This document shows positions 1 through 7,962 of a stretch of 22,460 nucleotides of DNA, in pieces. The notes under the pieces were generated by a model that had not been told where the DNA came from, ran no database searches, and was given only the letters and a program-made list of their open reading frames with translations. A program made the translations under genes and the position numbers. Where the stretch lies: positions 1-22,460 of the forward strand of contig CAKQVW010000009.1 of assembly GCA_934277865.1 (NCBI GenBank), read 5' to 3'. The stretch's first letter is position 1. Every line of letters begins with the position of its first letter. Source of the DNA: an uncultured Pseudobdellovibrionaceae bacterium (GTDB lineage: Bacteria > Bdellovibrionota > Bdellovibrionia > Bdellovibrionales > JAMPXM01).

Positions 1-1982
1 TCCATCACAATCCCACGAGGCTGATTCATTTTCTCTGAACCTACATCAAGGTTTCCTTGGCCGGCGTTGGTGTTGTTGCGAACAGATCCGTTGCCTGCCA
101 AAAGAGAGATCTTGTTATCAGCACTTCTCACCCGTCGAAGGCGACGGTTTTCTCGGTCAGCAATGATGAGATCCCCAGAAACCGGCGCGATTCCCGCTTC
201 GTAGTTCTGCGCAAGTCTTGTGAGGGTCGCGTCCTGCCCCTCTCCCAAATACCCGTTCGTGCCACTGCCGACGATCGCTTTGATCGAATATCCATCGATA
301 CTCGTTCCAAAAAGCGAAGTGGACCCTGCTGTAAGATTCAAGGCGACTGTTCGATACATGTTGTCGCCCGAAATCAAGAGCTGTCCAGAAGGAGCAAATC
401 TGATGTGTCGAAGCTGACGCACTCGCGCGTCCACTCCTCCAGTCAAATCGACCGCCTCGCCCTCCGTATAAACTCCGCAATTAGGTCCGCCCCCGGCGCC
501 AAGAATGATTCGCTGTCGATTTTGCGAAAGCGTCCATGAAGCGCCGTAGATTTGTTTGGAACCGACCGTGTTCACATTGTACGCGCGTACTCGGCAGCCG
601 TCGTATTCGGCCACGAACACATCCCCTACACCATCCACAGCAATGCCGTACGGCCCTCGCAACAGGCCCTGAGTCGCATCGGTGAATGTAGCCTCCGCTG
701 TGGAGGCCGGGTCGCCGGCGGTACCAGTACCAGCAAAGTCACTCCCCACTAGAGTATCCGTGTTGACCAGACGAACTCGATTCGAGCTATAGCAAGCGAT
801 GTACAACTGATTGCCGAATTTCGCCAGTCCACGAGGCGAGTTACAATTGGCCGTGTTCACCGTCACCATATCGCCTGTGCTGTTCACGCGTACGACACGG
901 TTGTTCGATGCATCCGAAATATAAAGATGAGTTCCATCCCAAAGCAGTCCATGTGGGTTGTTAAAGAACACACGAAGCGCCTTAGAGCTCGCCGAGTTTC
1001 CGCTTGATCCAAGCGACGCACCAGCGACAACCTTCATCGTGTTTTGAGGAACCACCACGCCAAGCATCGTTACCGATGGAGCCGTATGCCGATTCCAAAA
1101 CCAAACGACATGACTGTCATCGTCTGCGATGAAGACATTCCCCTCTGGCGTGAATTCAAGCGCCGCTGGGCGAAGCATGATGTTAAACGGAGTCGTAAGT
1201 GGATCCGCGCCATCACCGACTCCGGAGATGCCCACGTACACACACGTCTTGTTCGTCTGCGCTTCGTTTTCAAGACGGTTGCAGGCGTTAGAAAAGTTAT
1301 TCACACTCGTCGACCAGCTTTGAGTTCTGCGATAAGTTCCCGCATCTGAAGCCGGGCCATCGTAGATGTCGACTGCAATCGTATGATTGCCGACATCTGC
1401 GATTTCGGGGGTCCATGTCTGGGTTGCCGTAGAAGACGTCAAAACGCCCTCTTGACCATTCAATTTCCAAACGTAAGTCAGCGGGTCGCCATTCGGGTCT
1501 GACGCAGACACGGAGTACTCGACAGACGTTTGCCGACGAAGAAGCACCGTCGAAAGGTTGGGTGTTGCACTGTTGACGACCGGAGGCCCATTGACCTTGA
1601 CTGCCCATTCCTGCGAGATCTGGCCGACGTTATCGCGAACCGTGACCCTTAAGTTTCGATTTCCTACGGTTAACTGAGCCGCGTCTATCGTCAGTGCCGG
1701 CGCGTCTACTCCGACCTTCACGCCATCTAGGGTCCACTCATAAACCAAGGTCCCACGACCGACCGCTGATATGAGAAACTGTTGAGTCGCATCCTCTTTG
1801 ATCGCAAGCGAGCTTGTGCCAGGAAAGAAAGAATTGACCGAAATGCTCGCGGTGCCGGTTCCACCATCCGCCGGGCCAATGATGTCACTAAACGTCGACG
1901 AGCCGCCTTTGCAAGCACTCAAGGCAAATGCCAAAATCGAAACCAGAGCCAAAGATATCGTCTGTCCGTCCCGTTGTTTCAT
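1..1982 (-). CDS. Ig-like/NHL-repeat lipoprotein, 3' end beyond the window
   Basis: An uninterrupted frame of 660 codons runs from ATG at 1982 off the left edge, so the C-terminus is missing. Residues 1-24 form a lipoprotein signal with lipobox LSAC (Cys24). Residues about 45-215 read as two Ig/PKD-like beta domains (segments such as YEWTLDGVKV and YVWKLNG). From about residue 270 onward there are NHL/beta-propeller blades with recurring PxGL/PYGI and (L/V)(Y/F)(I/V)(A/S)(D/E) signatures near residues 274, 339, 382, 439, 594 and 652. NHL propellers usually bind proteins, glycans or RNA; for a secreted lipoprotein a surface binding or adhesion role is inference. It follows a beta-barrel gene but has its own candidate promoter (2016-2044), and a hairpin at 2061-2082 separates them, so it is probably a separate transcription unit. 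The specific function is unknown. Confidence 0.85.
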   Translation of the reverse strand, partial: MKQRDGQTISLALVSILAFALSACKGGSSTFSDIIGPADGGTGTASISVNSFFPGTSSLAIKEDATQQFLISAVGRGTLVYEWTLDGVKVGVDAPALTIDAAQLTVGNRNLRVTVRDNVGQISQEWAVKVNGPPVVNSATPNLSTVLLRRQTSVEYSVSASDPNGDPLTYVWKLNGQEGVLTSSTATQTWTPEIADVGNHTIAVDIYDGPASDAGTYRRTQSWSTSVNNFSNACNRLENEAQTNKTCVYVGISGVGDGADPLTTPFNIMLRPAALEFTPEGNVFIADDDSHVVWFWNRHTAPSVTMLGVVVPQNTMKVVAGASLGSSGNSASSKALRVFFNNPHGLLWDGTHLYISDASNNRVVRVNSTGDMVTVNTANCNSPRGLAKFGNQLYIACYSSNRVRLVNTDTLVGSDFAGTGTAGDPASTAEATFTDATQGLLRGPYGIAVDGVGDVFVAEYDGCRVRAYNVNTVGSKQIYGASWTLSQNRQRIILGAGGGPNCGVYTEGEAVDLTGGVDARVRQLRHIRFAPSGQLLISGDNMYRTVALNLTAGSTSLFGTSIDGYSIKAIVGSGTNGYLGEGQDATLTRLAQNYEAGIAPVSGDLIIADRENRRLRRVRSADNKISLLAGNGSVRNNTNAGQGNLDVGSEKMNQPRGIVM

Positions 1983-2015
1983 CTCGCTACCCCGACCAAC
2001 ACTTCTTCAAACTGC

Positions 2016-2044
2016 TCTTTATTCAATCGTAACAAAGTCTTCAA
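2016..2044 (-). promoter_or_regulatory. Candidate sigma70 promoter of the NHL lipoprotein gene
   Basis: On the minus strand TTGAAG (2044-2039) and TAAAGA (2021-2016) are separated by exactly 17 bases, about 34 bases before the ATG at 1982. The -10 match is moderate. It suggests the lipoprotein can be transcribed independently of the motor-like operon upstream. Confidence 0.45.
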
Positions 2045-2060
2045 ACTACCCGAAAATTCT

Positions 2061-2082
2061 TAAGCGCCGAGAACCCCGCTTA
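2061..2082 (-). terminator. Possible weak terminator after the beta-barrel gene
   Basis: On the minus strand TAAGCG and CGCTTA (6 bp) flank a 10-base loop, followed by AGAATTTTC. It begins 11 bases after the stop codon of the beta-barrel gene. The stem and U-tract are short, so termination would be partial at best. Confidence 0.35.
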
Positions 2083-2093
2083 CCAGTTCTGTC

Positions 2094-2684
2094 TCAAAAC
2101 TGGAAAACCAGGCCTCCCAGCAGATCAATCTGGTTCGCGGAAGCTTGGTTTGGCCCACCAAGAAACAGATATCTCAACGTTGTATGCACGCATAGATCAT
2201 CGACGACCTGATACTCCGTTCCGCCCTTCAAACCAAATCCGGCGTACTGAGAACTCGTCGATTGAAAGTTCCTCTGATTGAAGCTGCCGCCGACAAAAGG
2301 ACGCCAGCGATTGTTGAGATACATATGGGCGACGCCGCTCTCTGCCGAAATGTGCCCTGCGTTTGTGAAAGGAAAATAGTTAACGCCAATATCGACACCA
2401 AATGCGAGATCACCACTGAAGGTCTCTGTCGCCAAAAGCGAGAAGCCGAAGTCCAGCTCGATATTTTGATTCATGAGGTGTCGGTAAGAAATCTGATACG
2501 ACCCGACTCCAGAAATCGACGCCGATACGCGATTCGATTGGTTTTCCACACTGAAGTTGTAAGCTCCCGCGGAAACCACAAGCTTACCTGCCATCGCAAC
2601 CGTCGCATGGCTCGTAAGAAGCAGGAACAAGCCGAGGGCTCGTGCCAAATGCGTAGTCAACCCTGACCACCTATGCTGCTTCAT
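2094..2684 (-). CDS. Outer-membrane beta-barrel protein
   Basis: A 196-residue protein with a signal peptide: basic start, hydrophobic core about 15-25, and likely cleavage after VAMA at residue 32. The mature part is made of alternating amphipathic beta strands rich in Gly and aromatic residues, such as GSYQISYRHL, FGVDIGVNYFPF and FGLKGGTEYQVV. It ends in GGLVFQF, with the C-terminal Phe typical of substrates of the BAM machinery. The size fits a small 8-stranded barrel of the OmpW/OmpX/OmpA-barrel class. Its start overlaps the end of the FliF/FliG-like gene by 14 bases, so it is almost certainly co-transcribed and translationally coupled. That makes it a candidate outer-membrane part of the same machine. 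No specific family is recognised. Confidence 0.8.
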   Translation of the reverse strand: MKQHRWSGLTTHLARALGLFLLLTSHATVAMAGKLVVSAGAYNFSVENQSNRVSASISGVGSYQISYRHLMNQNIELDFGFSLLATETFSGDLAFGVDIGVNYFPFTNAGHISAESGVAHMYLNNRWRPFVGGSFNQRNFQSTSSQYAGFGLKGGTEYQVVDDLCVHTTLRYLFLGGPNQASANQIDLLGGLVFQF

Positions 2685-4407
2685 CTTGCTCTTCGCCTTC
2701 TAGGTCAGTGGCCCGTTTTATTTTGGCGGCTTCAAGTTCTTTCAACACACCCTTTAGTTTCAAAGCTATCGACTCGCGCGCTTGAGCGATTTGATGCGAA
2801 CTCGGCGCCTGCTGATCAAAGCGTTTGAATCTTTCGATCATCAAAAACCTTTGCTTATCACTGAGATGTTTGTCGATCGGCGCACGGTCTGTCTTCAACA
2901 CGTTAAACAAAGCCAACGCCCAAGTATCAACTCCGACAGAGGGCACCACTCGTTGCAAGACATCTTCCGTCTGTGTGAAAACTTCGTAGAACGGCGCTCG
3001 CATTTGATGCAGTAAGGAGTCCGAACTCGCGGCCTCGTATATTTCCCGCTCTTCGTTGGGATCAACGAACTTCACATATTCCAAAAGCTCCTTCTCCGAA
3101 CGATAACGCTTAACCAAAGCGATATCACGCAGGCCCGCGATCATGAGAGCGTACTTATGAATCTCCTCAAGACGCTTTTCCGAAATCTCACTGGCCTTGA
3201 AACTGACATCCAAGATGGAGCCCCAGGCACCGGGGAACGCCTTGCGGGCATCGGAGACCGCAATCGACTTCGGCATCTCAGTTAATAGATAAAATGCCTC
3301 GTCCTTAGGGAGGGCCTTTAAGAACTTTGCCCGCTCCTCACCTAGGCGCCACACAGCTAGAACTATCTTTCGCACTCGAAGTGCTTTTATATCGCGTGTG
3401 TTCTGCGACACGGCATGAAGCGTCTCAAGACATTCGTAATCCAAGAAACCAGGTTCGTTCAATGCCTCGATCCAATGATGACCGAAACTGTAGTTGAAGA
3501 GTTCGGCGCGAACCTCATTGGGAAGTTCCATAAGCAGCGCGCCCAGTTTATGCGGAGATTTTTTCCCTAGAGCGTCTAGGACAAAAACGTCTTGATGGGT
3601 CGGAAAAGCGCCGCTGTTTAGCAAATAACCGACAATACCGTTGGCAAGTTCTTTCATCTTGATCGGATCGTTGAACTTGACCTCTTGACTCAATGATTTA
3701 CGCGAGCCTTCGAATTCTCGTTCCGAGGAAATCGGCGGCAATGCCACGGAGCCTTGAGAAGAGTTGTTGTTCTGAACCTTCATCTCGGTCAAAGCTCTCG
3801 CAATTCGGTTCGCCGACGTGCGGTTGATCACAAGGAGTCCCGCCAGGAGGGCAAACATCGCGCCTGAAAGCACGTATACCGAAAGCCACGGAACCTCTTC
3901 AAGAGTCCACTCTCGACGACTTACTTCAATGGCATCTCGCGCTGGAGTCAGATGTAGAATGCTGAAGATCCCCTCGCGCATTTCGTCGACCTCAGCCGTC
4001 TTCAACTTCGATGGGACAGAAATCTGCACGGAGATTTTCCGAACTCTATTCAGCAAAGCCATCAGAGGAATCTGCGGATTGTCCCACTCATCACGAATTT
4101 CCTCATCGTCATCGAACGATTCGAAATACGGAAGGTTTTCAGACGGTCTCGCATTGGCAAAGCCGCGCCCCTCTCGACGAAGTGGATCTACTCTTACAAC
4201 CACCATAAATGGCACATCAGGAAAGCGAGCCTTGATATAGGCGGCGGCATCTTTGTTGAGTCGATCTTCCAACTCGACAACCCGAGGATGCTTGAGAACC
4301 TCTTGCGCTTGCGCCACGCCGGCCGCCAGTGCGACTACTACACCTAGAAGAAGCGACTTGAGCACACCAATACGTGTGAGAGCCCTATTAAACTTCCGGT
4401 TCTTCAT
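2671..4407 (-). CDS. Membrane protein resembling a FliF-FliG fusion
   Basis: A 578-residue protein. Residues 1-34 look like a signal peptide (cleavage near VAQA), 35-172 are periplasmic, 174-195 form a transmembrane helix, and 197-578 are cytoplasmic and mostly helical. The segment before the helix (about 118-170: VRKISVQISVPSKL, then the EVSRREWTLEEVP region) resembles the last ring-building domain of FliF ahead of its final membrane helix. The cytoplasmic part resembles FliG. A middle helical repeat (282-306, LGALLMELPNEVRAELF) resembles ARM-type FliG segments. Residues 481-557 keep the register of the FliG C-terminal torque domain, with QRV, LALAL, a charged stretch, then S..IAQARESIALKLKG. 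FliG normally contacts MotA, and motA and motB lie directly upstream; this gene overlaps motB by ATGA. A ribosome-binding site (AAGGAAAG) precedes the start. The domain reading is by eye and needs profile or structure comparison. Confidence 0.6.
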   Translation of the reverse strand: MKNRKFNRALTRIGVLKSLLLGVVVALAAGVAQAQEVLKHPRVVELEDRLNKDAAAYIKARFPDVPFMVVVRVDPLRREGRGFANARPSENLPYFESFDDDEEIRDEWDNPQIPLMALLNRVRKISVQISVPSKLKTAEVDEMREGIFSILHLTPARDAIEVSRREWTLEEVPWLSVYVLSGAMFALLAGLLVINRTSANRIARALTEMKVQNNNSSQGSVALPPISSEREFEGSRKSLSQEVKFNDPIKMKELANGIVGYLLNSGAFPTHQDVFVLDALGKKSPHKLGALLMELPNEVRAELFNYSFGHHWIEALNEPGFLDYECLETLHAVSQNTRDIKALRVRKIVLAVWRLGEERAKFLKALPKDEAFYLLTEMPKSIAVSDARKAFPGAWGSILDVSFKASEISEKRLEEIHKYALMIAGLRDIALVKRYRSEKELLEYVKFVDPNEEREIYEAASSDSLLHQMRAPFYEVFTQTEDVLQRVVPSVGVDTWALALFNVLKTDRAPIDKHLSDKQRFLMIERFKRFDQQAPSSHQIAQARESIALKLKGVLKELEAAKIKRATDLEGEEQDEAA

Positions 4408-5120
4408 AAACTTTCCTTCACTTCTGGTTCGACAACCAAAACGACTTTTCTAGCTAACTTAATTCCATTTTCGGCATAGTCCGGCTCACTCGCGATCGCC
4501 CGCGAAAGCTCCGTTGCCGTAAGATTCAACTCTCCGTAACCGCCGAGTCGCATACGACTAAGTGGTATGCCGAGGCGTTGCAGGACTCGCATCGTCGCAA
4601 CCGAGCGAAGAGCCGATAGCTCCAGATTATCTTTAAATCGACGATTGGCATACGCGATGACTTTTTTGTTGTCGGTGTAAGCTCGAATCCCCAACACGTA
4701 GCTACCAGCATACGGTAAGTACTTTTCAACAAAACCCTTCAGCTCTCGCTCGCCATCTTTCGTAAGCTCAATCTTGCCGAGACCAAAAAAGGAAGTATTG
4801 GGGAACTCGATAATCAATCGTTGTCCCACTTTATAGACCCTTGCTTGAAAGCGCTGAGGCCCGACAACTTCCTCGTAGTCTTCCGAGGCAGGCTTTCTTG
4901 AGCCCTCTTCTGGTGAAATCGTAAGTTTCGCCGTCGAATCAAGTTTGATAGCAAGATCCCGCTCCATCTTCTCAAGGCGCTCTTTTTTGCTGTCTGTTGA
5001 AAAGAAGAGGATAAAGAACGTGAGAAGTAGCGTGATCATGTCGCCGTAGCTGACAGCCCAACTCCCGTCCGAATCGACCTCGTTTGAATCGCCAGTCCGG
5101 CGTTCTTTTAAAACGCCCAC
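4404..5120 (-). CDS. motB: MotB-like stator protein
   Basis: 238 residues. One N-terminal transmembrane helix (about 21-41) is preceded by the motif WAVSYGDMITLLLTFF; Asp27 matches the proton- or sodium-binding aspartate of MotB. A linker (45-110) leads to an OmpA-like peptidoglycan-binding domain (about 115-235) with LGIRAYTD, NLELSALRS and LGGYGEL, where the usual GHTD is changed to RAYTD. MotB anchors the MotA pentamer to the cell wall so ion flow can drive a rotor. The start is GTG at 5120, one base after the motA stop, with GGGAG about 9 bases upstream. The stop overlaps the FliF/FliG-like gene start (ATGA). TolR and ExbD lack the OmpA domain, so MotB is the better call. Whether it serves the flagellum or another device is unknown. 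Confidence 0.88.
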   Translation of the reverse strand: MGVLKERRTGDSNEVDSDGSWAVSYGDMITLLLTFFILFFSTDSKKERLEKMERDLAIKLDSTAKLTISPEEGSRKPASEDYEEVVGPQRFQARVYKVGQRLIIEFPNTSFFGLGKIELTKDGERELKGFVEKYLPYAGSYVLGIRAYTDNKKVIAYANRRFKDNLELSALRSVATMRVLQRLGIPLSRMRLGGYGELNLTATELSRAIASEPDYAENGIKLARKVVLVVEPEVKESL

Positions 5121-5121
5121 C

Positions 5122-5949
5122 TTATGCCGCTCCCGCCGACATCCCCGCGCTCAGCGAGCCAGCGCCAACTGATTCACCGTCTCCAGACATGAGATTCACG
5201 CGTTCATTCGGTGCAACGTACGAGTTGAGAATCTCTTGAGCTTCAAGCATCGTGACACCATCGATGTGTAGTAACACCGCATGTAGCGCGACTTCCGCAC
5301 GCTTCTTGTCGACCTTCGCTGTTTTCAACATATTCTCGCCCGCCGGATTCACGACCATGTTGGCTACCAAAAGACCGTAGAACGTCGCCATCAGGGCGAT
5401 CGCCATCAAGGCGCCCGTCTGTTTAGCATCCGCTCCTTGCGAAACGCCCTTCATGAGGGTCACAAGTCCAAGAACTGTTCCCGCAAGACCAAATGCCGGA
5501 GGATATTTCGCAAGAGAACGGATCGAGTTTGCAACCGCTTCCTGTCTCTCGAAAGACTGCAGGATACGCTCGTTAAGAATCTCGAGAATTCGTTCTTTAG
5601 AAAACCCCAGACCAAGAAGTTCAGCTCCGTCCTTCATCACTTCGGCTGCCAAACCTTCGCCTCTCGGCTGAATGTTTGCCCCGCCTTGTCTTAAATCGCT
5701 CAGATAGTTCATGCAGTCCGAAACGATCGAAGTGCTGCTTCTCGCTCCCGGAACGAATAATCGAGAAATCGAATGAAGCACCGTGCGCCGATGTTGCCAC
5801 GGGATCGTGATGATCGAGACAGCAAACGTGCCACCGAAAACGGTAGCAAATCCGACGAAATCCCAAAATGTTTTGGCGTCCTGTTTAAGATGCAACACCG
5901 CTACGGCAAGCGCCGAAATCGCAATGAAGATACCTAATGGAAAACCCAT
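5122..5949 (-). CDS. motA: MotA-like stator protein
   Basis: 275 residues with four predicted membrane helices (about 4-21, 29-49, 150-167, 180-203) and a cytoplasmic loop between helices 2 and 3, as in MotA/PomA. The family signatures YPPAFGLAGTVLGLV (149-163) and ALMATFYGLLVANMVVNPAG (185-204) are intact, including Pro151 and Pro202, which correspond to the functional prolines of MotA. The loop segment EVMKDGAELLGLGFSKERI carries charged residues in the region that touches FliG in known motors. The C-terminal tail is Gly/Ser/Ala rich. The ATG at 5949 has AGGAG about 6 bases upstream, overlapping the previous stop region. It lies directly before motB, so the two form a stator pair. Confidence 0.9.
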   Translation of the reverse strand: MGFPLGIFIAISALAVAVLHLKQDAKTFWDFVGFATVFGGTFAVSIITIPWQHRRTVLHSISRLFVPGARSSTSIVSDCMNYLSDLRQGGANIQPRGEGLAAEVMKDGAELLGLGFSKERILEILNERILQSFERQEAVANSIRSLAKYPPAFGLAGTVLGLVTLMKGVSQGADAKQTGALMAIALMATFYGLLVANMVVNPAGENMLKTAKVDKKRAEVALHAVLLHIDGVTMLEAQEILNSYVAPNERVNLMSGDGESVGAGSLSAGMSAGAA

Positions 5950-5950
5950 A

Positions 5951-6154
5951 TCAAACTCCTGCCGTTCCTCGGCCTTGAACCTTTTCGATTCTTTCGATCA
6001 TACGAAGTGTGTCGATGTTGTTGGGATTCAGACGATTGGACCGGCGATAGCTTTCCAACGCTCGCTCCAGATTTTTCTGCAGATAGTAGACGTTCCCCAG
6101 AAGATCATGGATCACTGAAACCGTTCCGAACTTGGTTGAGAGCTCCTCTAACAA
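5951..6154 (-). pseudogene. TPR fragment, in-frame continuation of the PEGA lipoprotein
   Basis: This stretch encodes a TPR-type helical hairpin (LGNVYYLQKNLERALESYRR, then LNPNN). It begins 9 bases beyond the TAA of the upstream PEGA gene and is in the same reading frame. The only available start is a TTG at 6154 with no visible ribosome-binding site. The frame upstream reads SRKRLD-stop-AGRLLEEL; Glu in place of the stop would complete a standard TPR helix. I therefore read it as the back half of one protein of about 206 residues, separated by a single nonsense change, and not as an independent gene. Reinitiation at the TTG is possible. It ends one base before motA. Confidence 0.6.
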
Positions 6155-6163
6155 CCGGCCAGC

Positions 6164-6166
6164 TTA
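6164..6166 (-). other. In-frame TAA splitting the PEGA-TPR reading frame
   Basis: The codons around it read CGT TTG GAC TAA GCT GGC CGG TTG on the minus strand. The open frame continues at once for 70 more codons of clear TPR sequence. A GAA-to-TAA change (one base) would restore LDEAGRLLEEL, a textbook TPR helix. It may be a true nonsense mutation, a sequencing error or a suppressed stop. Confidence 0.7.
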
Positions 6167-6571
6167 GTCCAAACGTTTTCGGCTTACGAGACTAGCGGCA
6201 TCTGCAATCCCTTTTGCCAAGGTGTTTGCCGATTCTGCCTGGTTCTGACAAACCTGCGGAAGCGCCGTCGCCTGTAGGTTCACGTTGAGGCGTCCAACTC
6301 CTCCTGTCGGCAGTCGTGGAACAACAGCCGAGAGAGGACTAAAACCTTCTTTGGAAACTTCCACTTGCAGCGTTTCTTGAAACAAGACAGGAAAATTTCT
6401 GCTGTCGATCTCGATTGGAGTCTTGCCGACTTTGACCGGAGCATGGTCTTTTGCAATCAGAACAACATCCGCGCTATCCGGAGTCGAATTCACTCGTAAT
6501 CTTGATGTCGCACAGCCTGCTGAAACAAGAACGACTCCGATAAGAGCCAGCTTTTTAAGATTTGAGAACAT
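6164..6571 (-). CDS. PEGA-domain lipoprotein, truncated before its TPR
   Basis: I place the start at ATG 6571, not further upstream, because it gives a compact lipoprotein signal (FSNLKKLALIGVVLVSAGC, Cys20) and has AGGGG about 8 bases ahead. Residues about 22-105 form a PEGA-type beta domain: RLRVNSTPDSADVVL, then KTPIEID and VSKEGFSPLSA, the usual order of P-x-x-A-x-V and T-P elements. PEGA domains are small surface domains found in envelope proteins. From residue 112 a helix begins (KGIADAASLVSRKRLD) that is the first half of a TPR, then TAA. The continuing TPR frame is described separately. It is the first gene of the motA-motB-FliF/FliG-like string and would sit at the inner or outer membrane facing the periplasm. 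Confidence 0.75.
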   Translation of the reverse strand: MFSNLKKLALIGVVLVSAGCATSRLRVNSTPDSADVVLIAKDHAPVKVGKTPIEIDSRNFPVLFQETLQVEVSKEGFSPLSAVVPRLPTGGVGRLNVNLQATALPQVCQNQAESANTLAKGIADAASLVSRKRLD

Positions 6572-6759
6572 CCGCGCCACCCCTGCAAAAAACAACGGCC
6601 TCACACCGGTATTCGCATCCCTTTTCGGGAATTGGAGCTCGACTCTTGAGTTCAAACTTAATGTTTTCTTAAACAAAACTATGTATGCGTCACGCAGCTG
6701 CACGAAAGGCCGGATACTAAGTCCAAATTGACTGGATCGATGAGACCTATGTCCTGAGT

Positions 6760-7962
6760 CTAGACGAGAGCCATTTCAAAGCCGACATTCTGAATATTGA
6801 TGAGAGCCGCAGGATCAAGGCTCGGCGTAAAGTTTCTCGACCGCACTTCGAAAATTTGAACCCGAGTCGTCGCGCTTACGCGGCCACGTAAATCACGAAA
6901 CCCAAGTCCGACGCTGTCTGGCACCACGAGCATCGTACGTTTTCGCAGAAGGCTTTTGATCGGCTCGCTATAGCATGCTTCGATCGCCGCCATCAGAGCC
7001 AAGCGCCTCTGAACTGCCGACGCTTCCGAACGAAAAATCAAACCCGACATATAGACTGTCGACAAAGCCGATTCTTTTCCAACGCCGGCAAGCTTCATCA
7101 CCGCCCGCATTACGCCCGAAGCGTCAGAAAGCCACATACGTTTCATCGAATCAGGAGAGACAAGGCGTACTCCCAATTGCACATCACCGGCGCGATCCTT
7201 AATGACCAACGGCAAGCCCGACTCCAGCGGCTGCGTATAGCCGTGACGCATACGCGACGCTTGCGCGGCCGAAAAATCACGGTAGGCCGATTCATCCTTC
7301 CAAAACGCTTGAAGCCCGGCGTCCTTGATCTTTCCACTTTCCGGCAACGGCGCCCATGACCCTAAGAGATTAATCATCCGCACCTGCCCGATAGACTCGT
7401 ACAGGAAATCCGAATTCCGCCGTTCAACAAGGCTTCGCAAAGCCAACGCATTGTCACCCAAAATCGCCGTCAAAAAAGTTTCGACGCCAAGATCGCGCGA
7501 AATCTCTTCGATCAGGCGACTATAGATCGTTCGCCAAAGGCGAAACGTCTTGCGATTAGGAATCACGCGAAGATCACCCAGGTACGCAACTCTCGTTCTC
7601 GATCCGGCAATATATCCCTCACGAACCGAAACCGCGCCAAGCCCCAACAGTTCTTTCGAACCCTTCAAGCCACCAGTAACAGCAACGTGCGCCTCGCCTC
7701 GTGCGCGAAGAAGAGAAAAGAAATCCGGAGAACGATCATAAACCAAATTAAAACCCGGAAGACTCATCGGATACTTCTCAAAAAGCTTCCGAATCTCTGG
7801 CTCGTCTTCAGAGGTCGCTAGTCGAGCGTCTATAGTCCCCGCGACTTCTGTGTTCGCGAATTCTGTAAAAGCCGCCTGGATCGCCCGCCTAGCAGCTGTC
7901 TCGAGCTGAGTTTGCAACTCTTGATTTTGTGGAAAGCGCTTGAGCTCGATATTTATATCCAT
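6760..7962 (-). CDS. GNAT-like acyltransferase protein
   Basis: 400 residues from ATG 7962, chosen over the TTG at 7983 because it gives only a 10-base overlap with the Rieske gene and a typical start. Residues about 45-200 look like a GCN5-related N-acetyltransferase fold. RLATSEDEPEIRKLF is the first strand-helix, and VAYLGDLRVIPNRKTFRLWR is the motif A strand, although the usual Q/R-x-x-G-x-G/A loop is degraded. The C-terminal half (210-400) is of unknown type and may be a second, degenerate GNAT or FemAB-like unit. It is the last gene of a three-gene operon with the Rieske oxygenase and another GNAT-like protein. Substrate unknown; acyl transfer to a small amine is inference. Confidence 0.7.
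   Translation of the reverse strand: MDINIELKRFPQNQELQTQLETAARRAIQAAFTEFANTEVAGTIDARLATSEDEPEIRKLFEKYPMSLPGFNLVYDRSPDFFSLLRARGEAHVAVTGGLKGSKELLGLGAVSVREGYIAGSRTRVAYLGDLRVIPNRKTFRLWRTIYSRLIEEISRDLGVETFLTAILGDNALALRSLVERRNSDFLYESIGQVRMINLLGSWAPLPESGKIKDAGLQAFWKDESAYRDFSAAQASRMRHGYTQPLESGLPLVIKDRAGDVQLGVRLVSPDSMKRMWLSDASGVMRAVMKLAGVGKESALSTVYMSGLIFRSEASAVQRRLALMAAIEACYSEPIKSLLRKRTMLVVPDSVGLGFRDLRGRVSATTRVQIFEVRSRNFTPSLDPAALINIQNVGFEMALV

Noticed and set aside
57..539. Rightward open frames across 57-2211, for example 57-539 and 1798-2211
   Set aside because: They are antisense to the continuous 660-codon lipoprotein frame and the beta-barrel gene, lack recognisable domains, and have no ribosome-binding sites.
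4404..5949. Zorya-type anti-phage system (ZorA/ZorB are MotAB-like)
   Set aside because: No helicase, nuclease or other Zorya partner is adjacent. MotA has the usual flagellar-type length without the long cytoplasmic tail of ZorA.
4404..5949. TolQR or ExbBD instead of MotAB
   Set aside because: MotA has four helices and MotB carries an OmpA-like peptidoglycan domain, unlike TolR and ExbD.
6624..6634. Small hairpin TCCC-TTTTC-GGGA upstream of the PEGA gene
   Set aside because: Only four base pairs and no T-run; likely chance.
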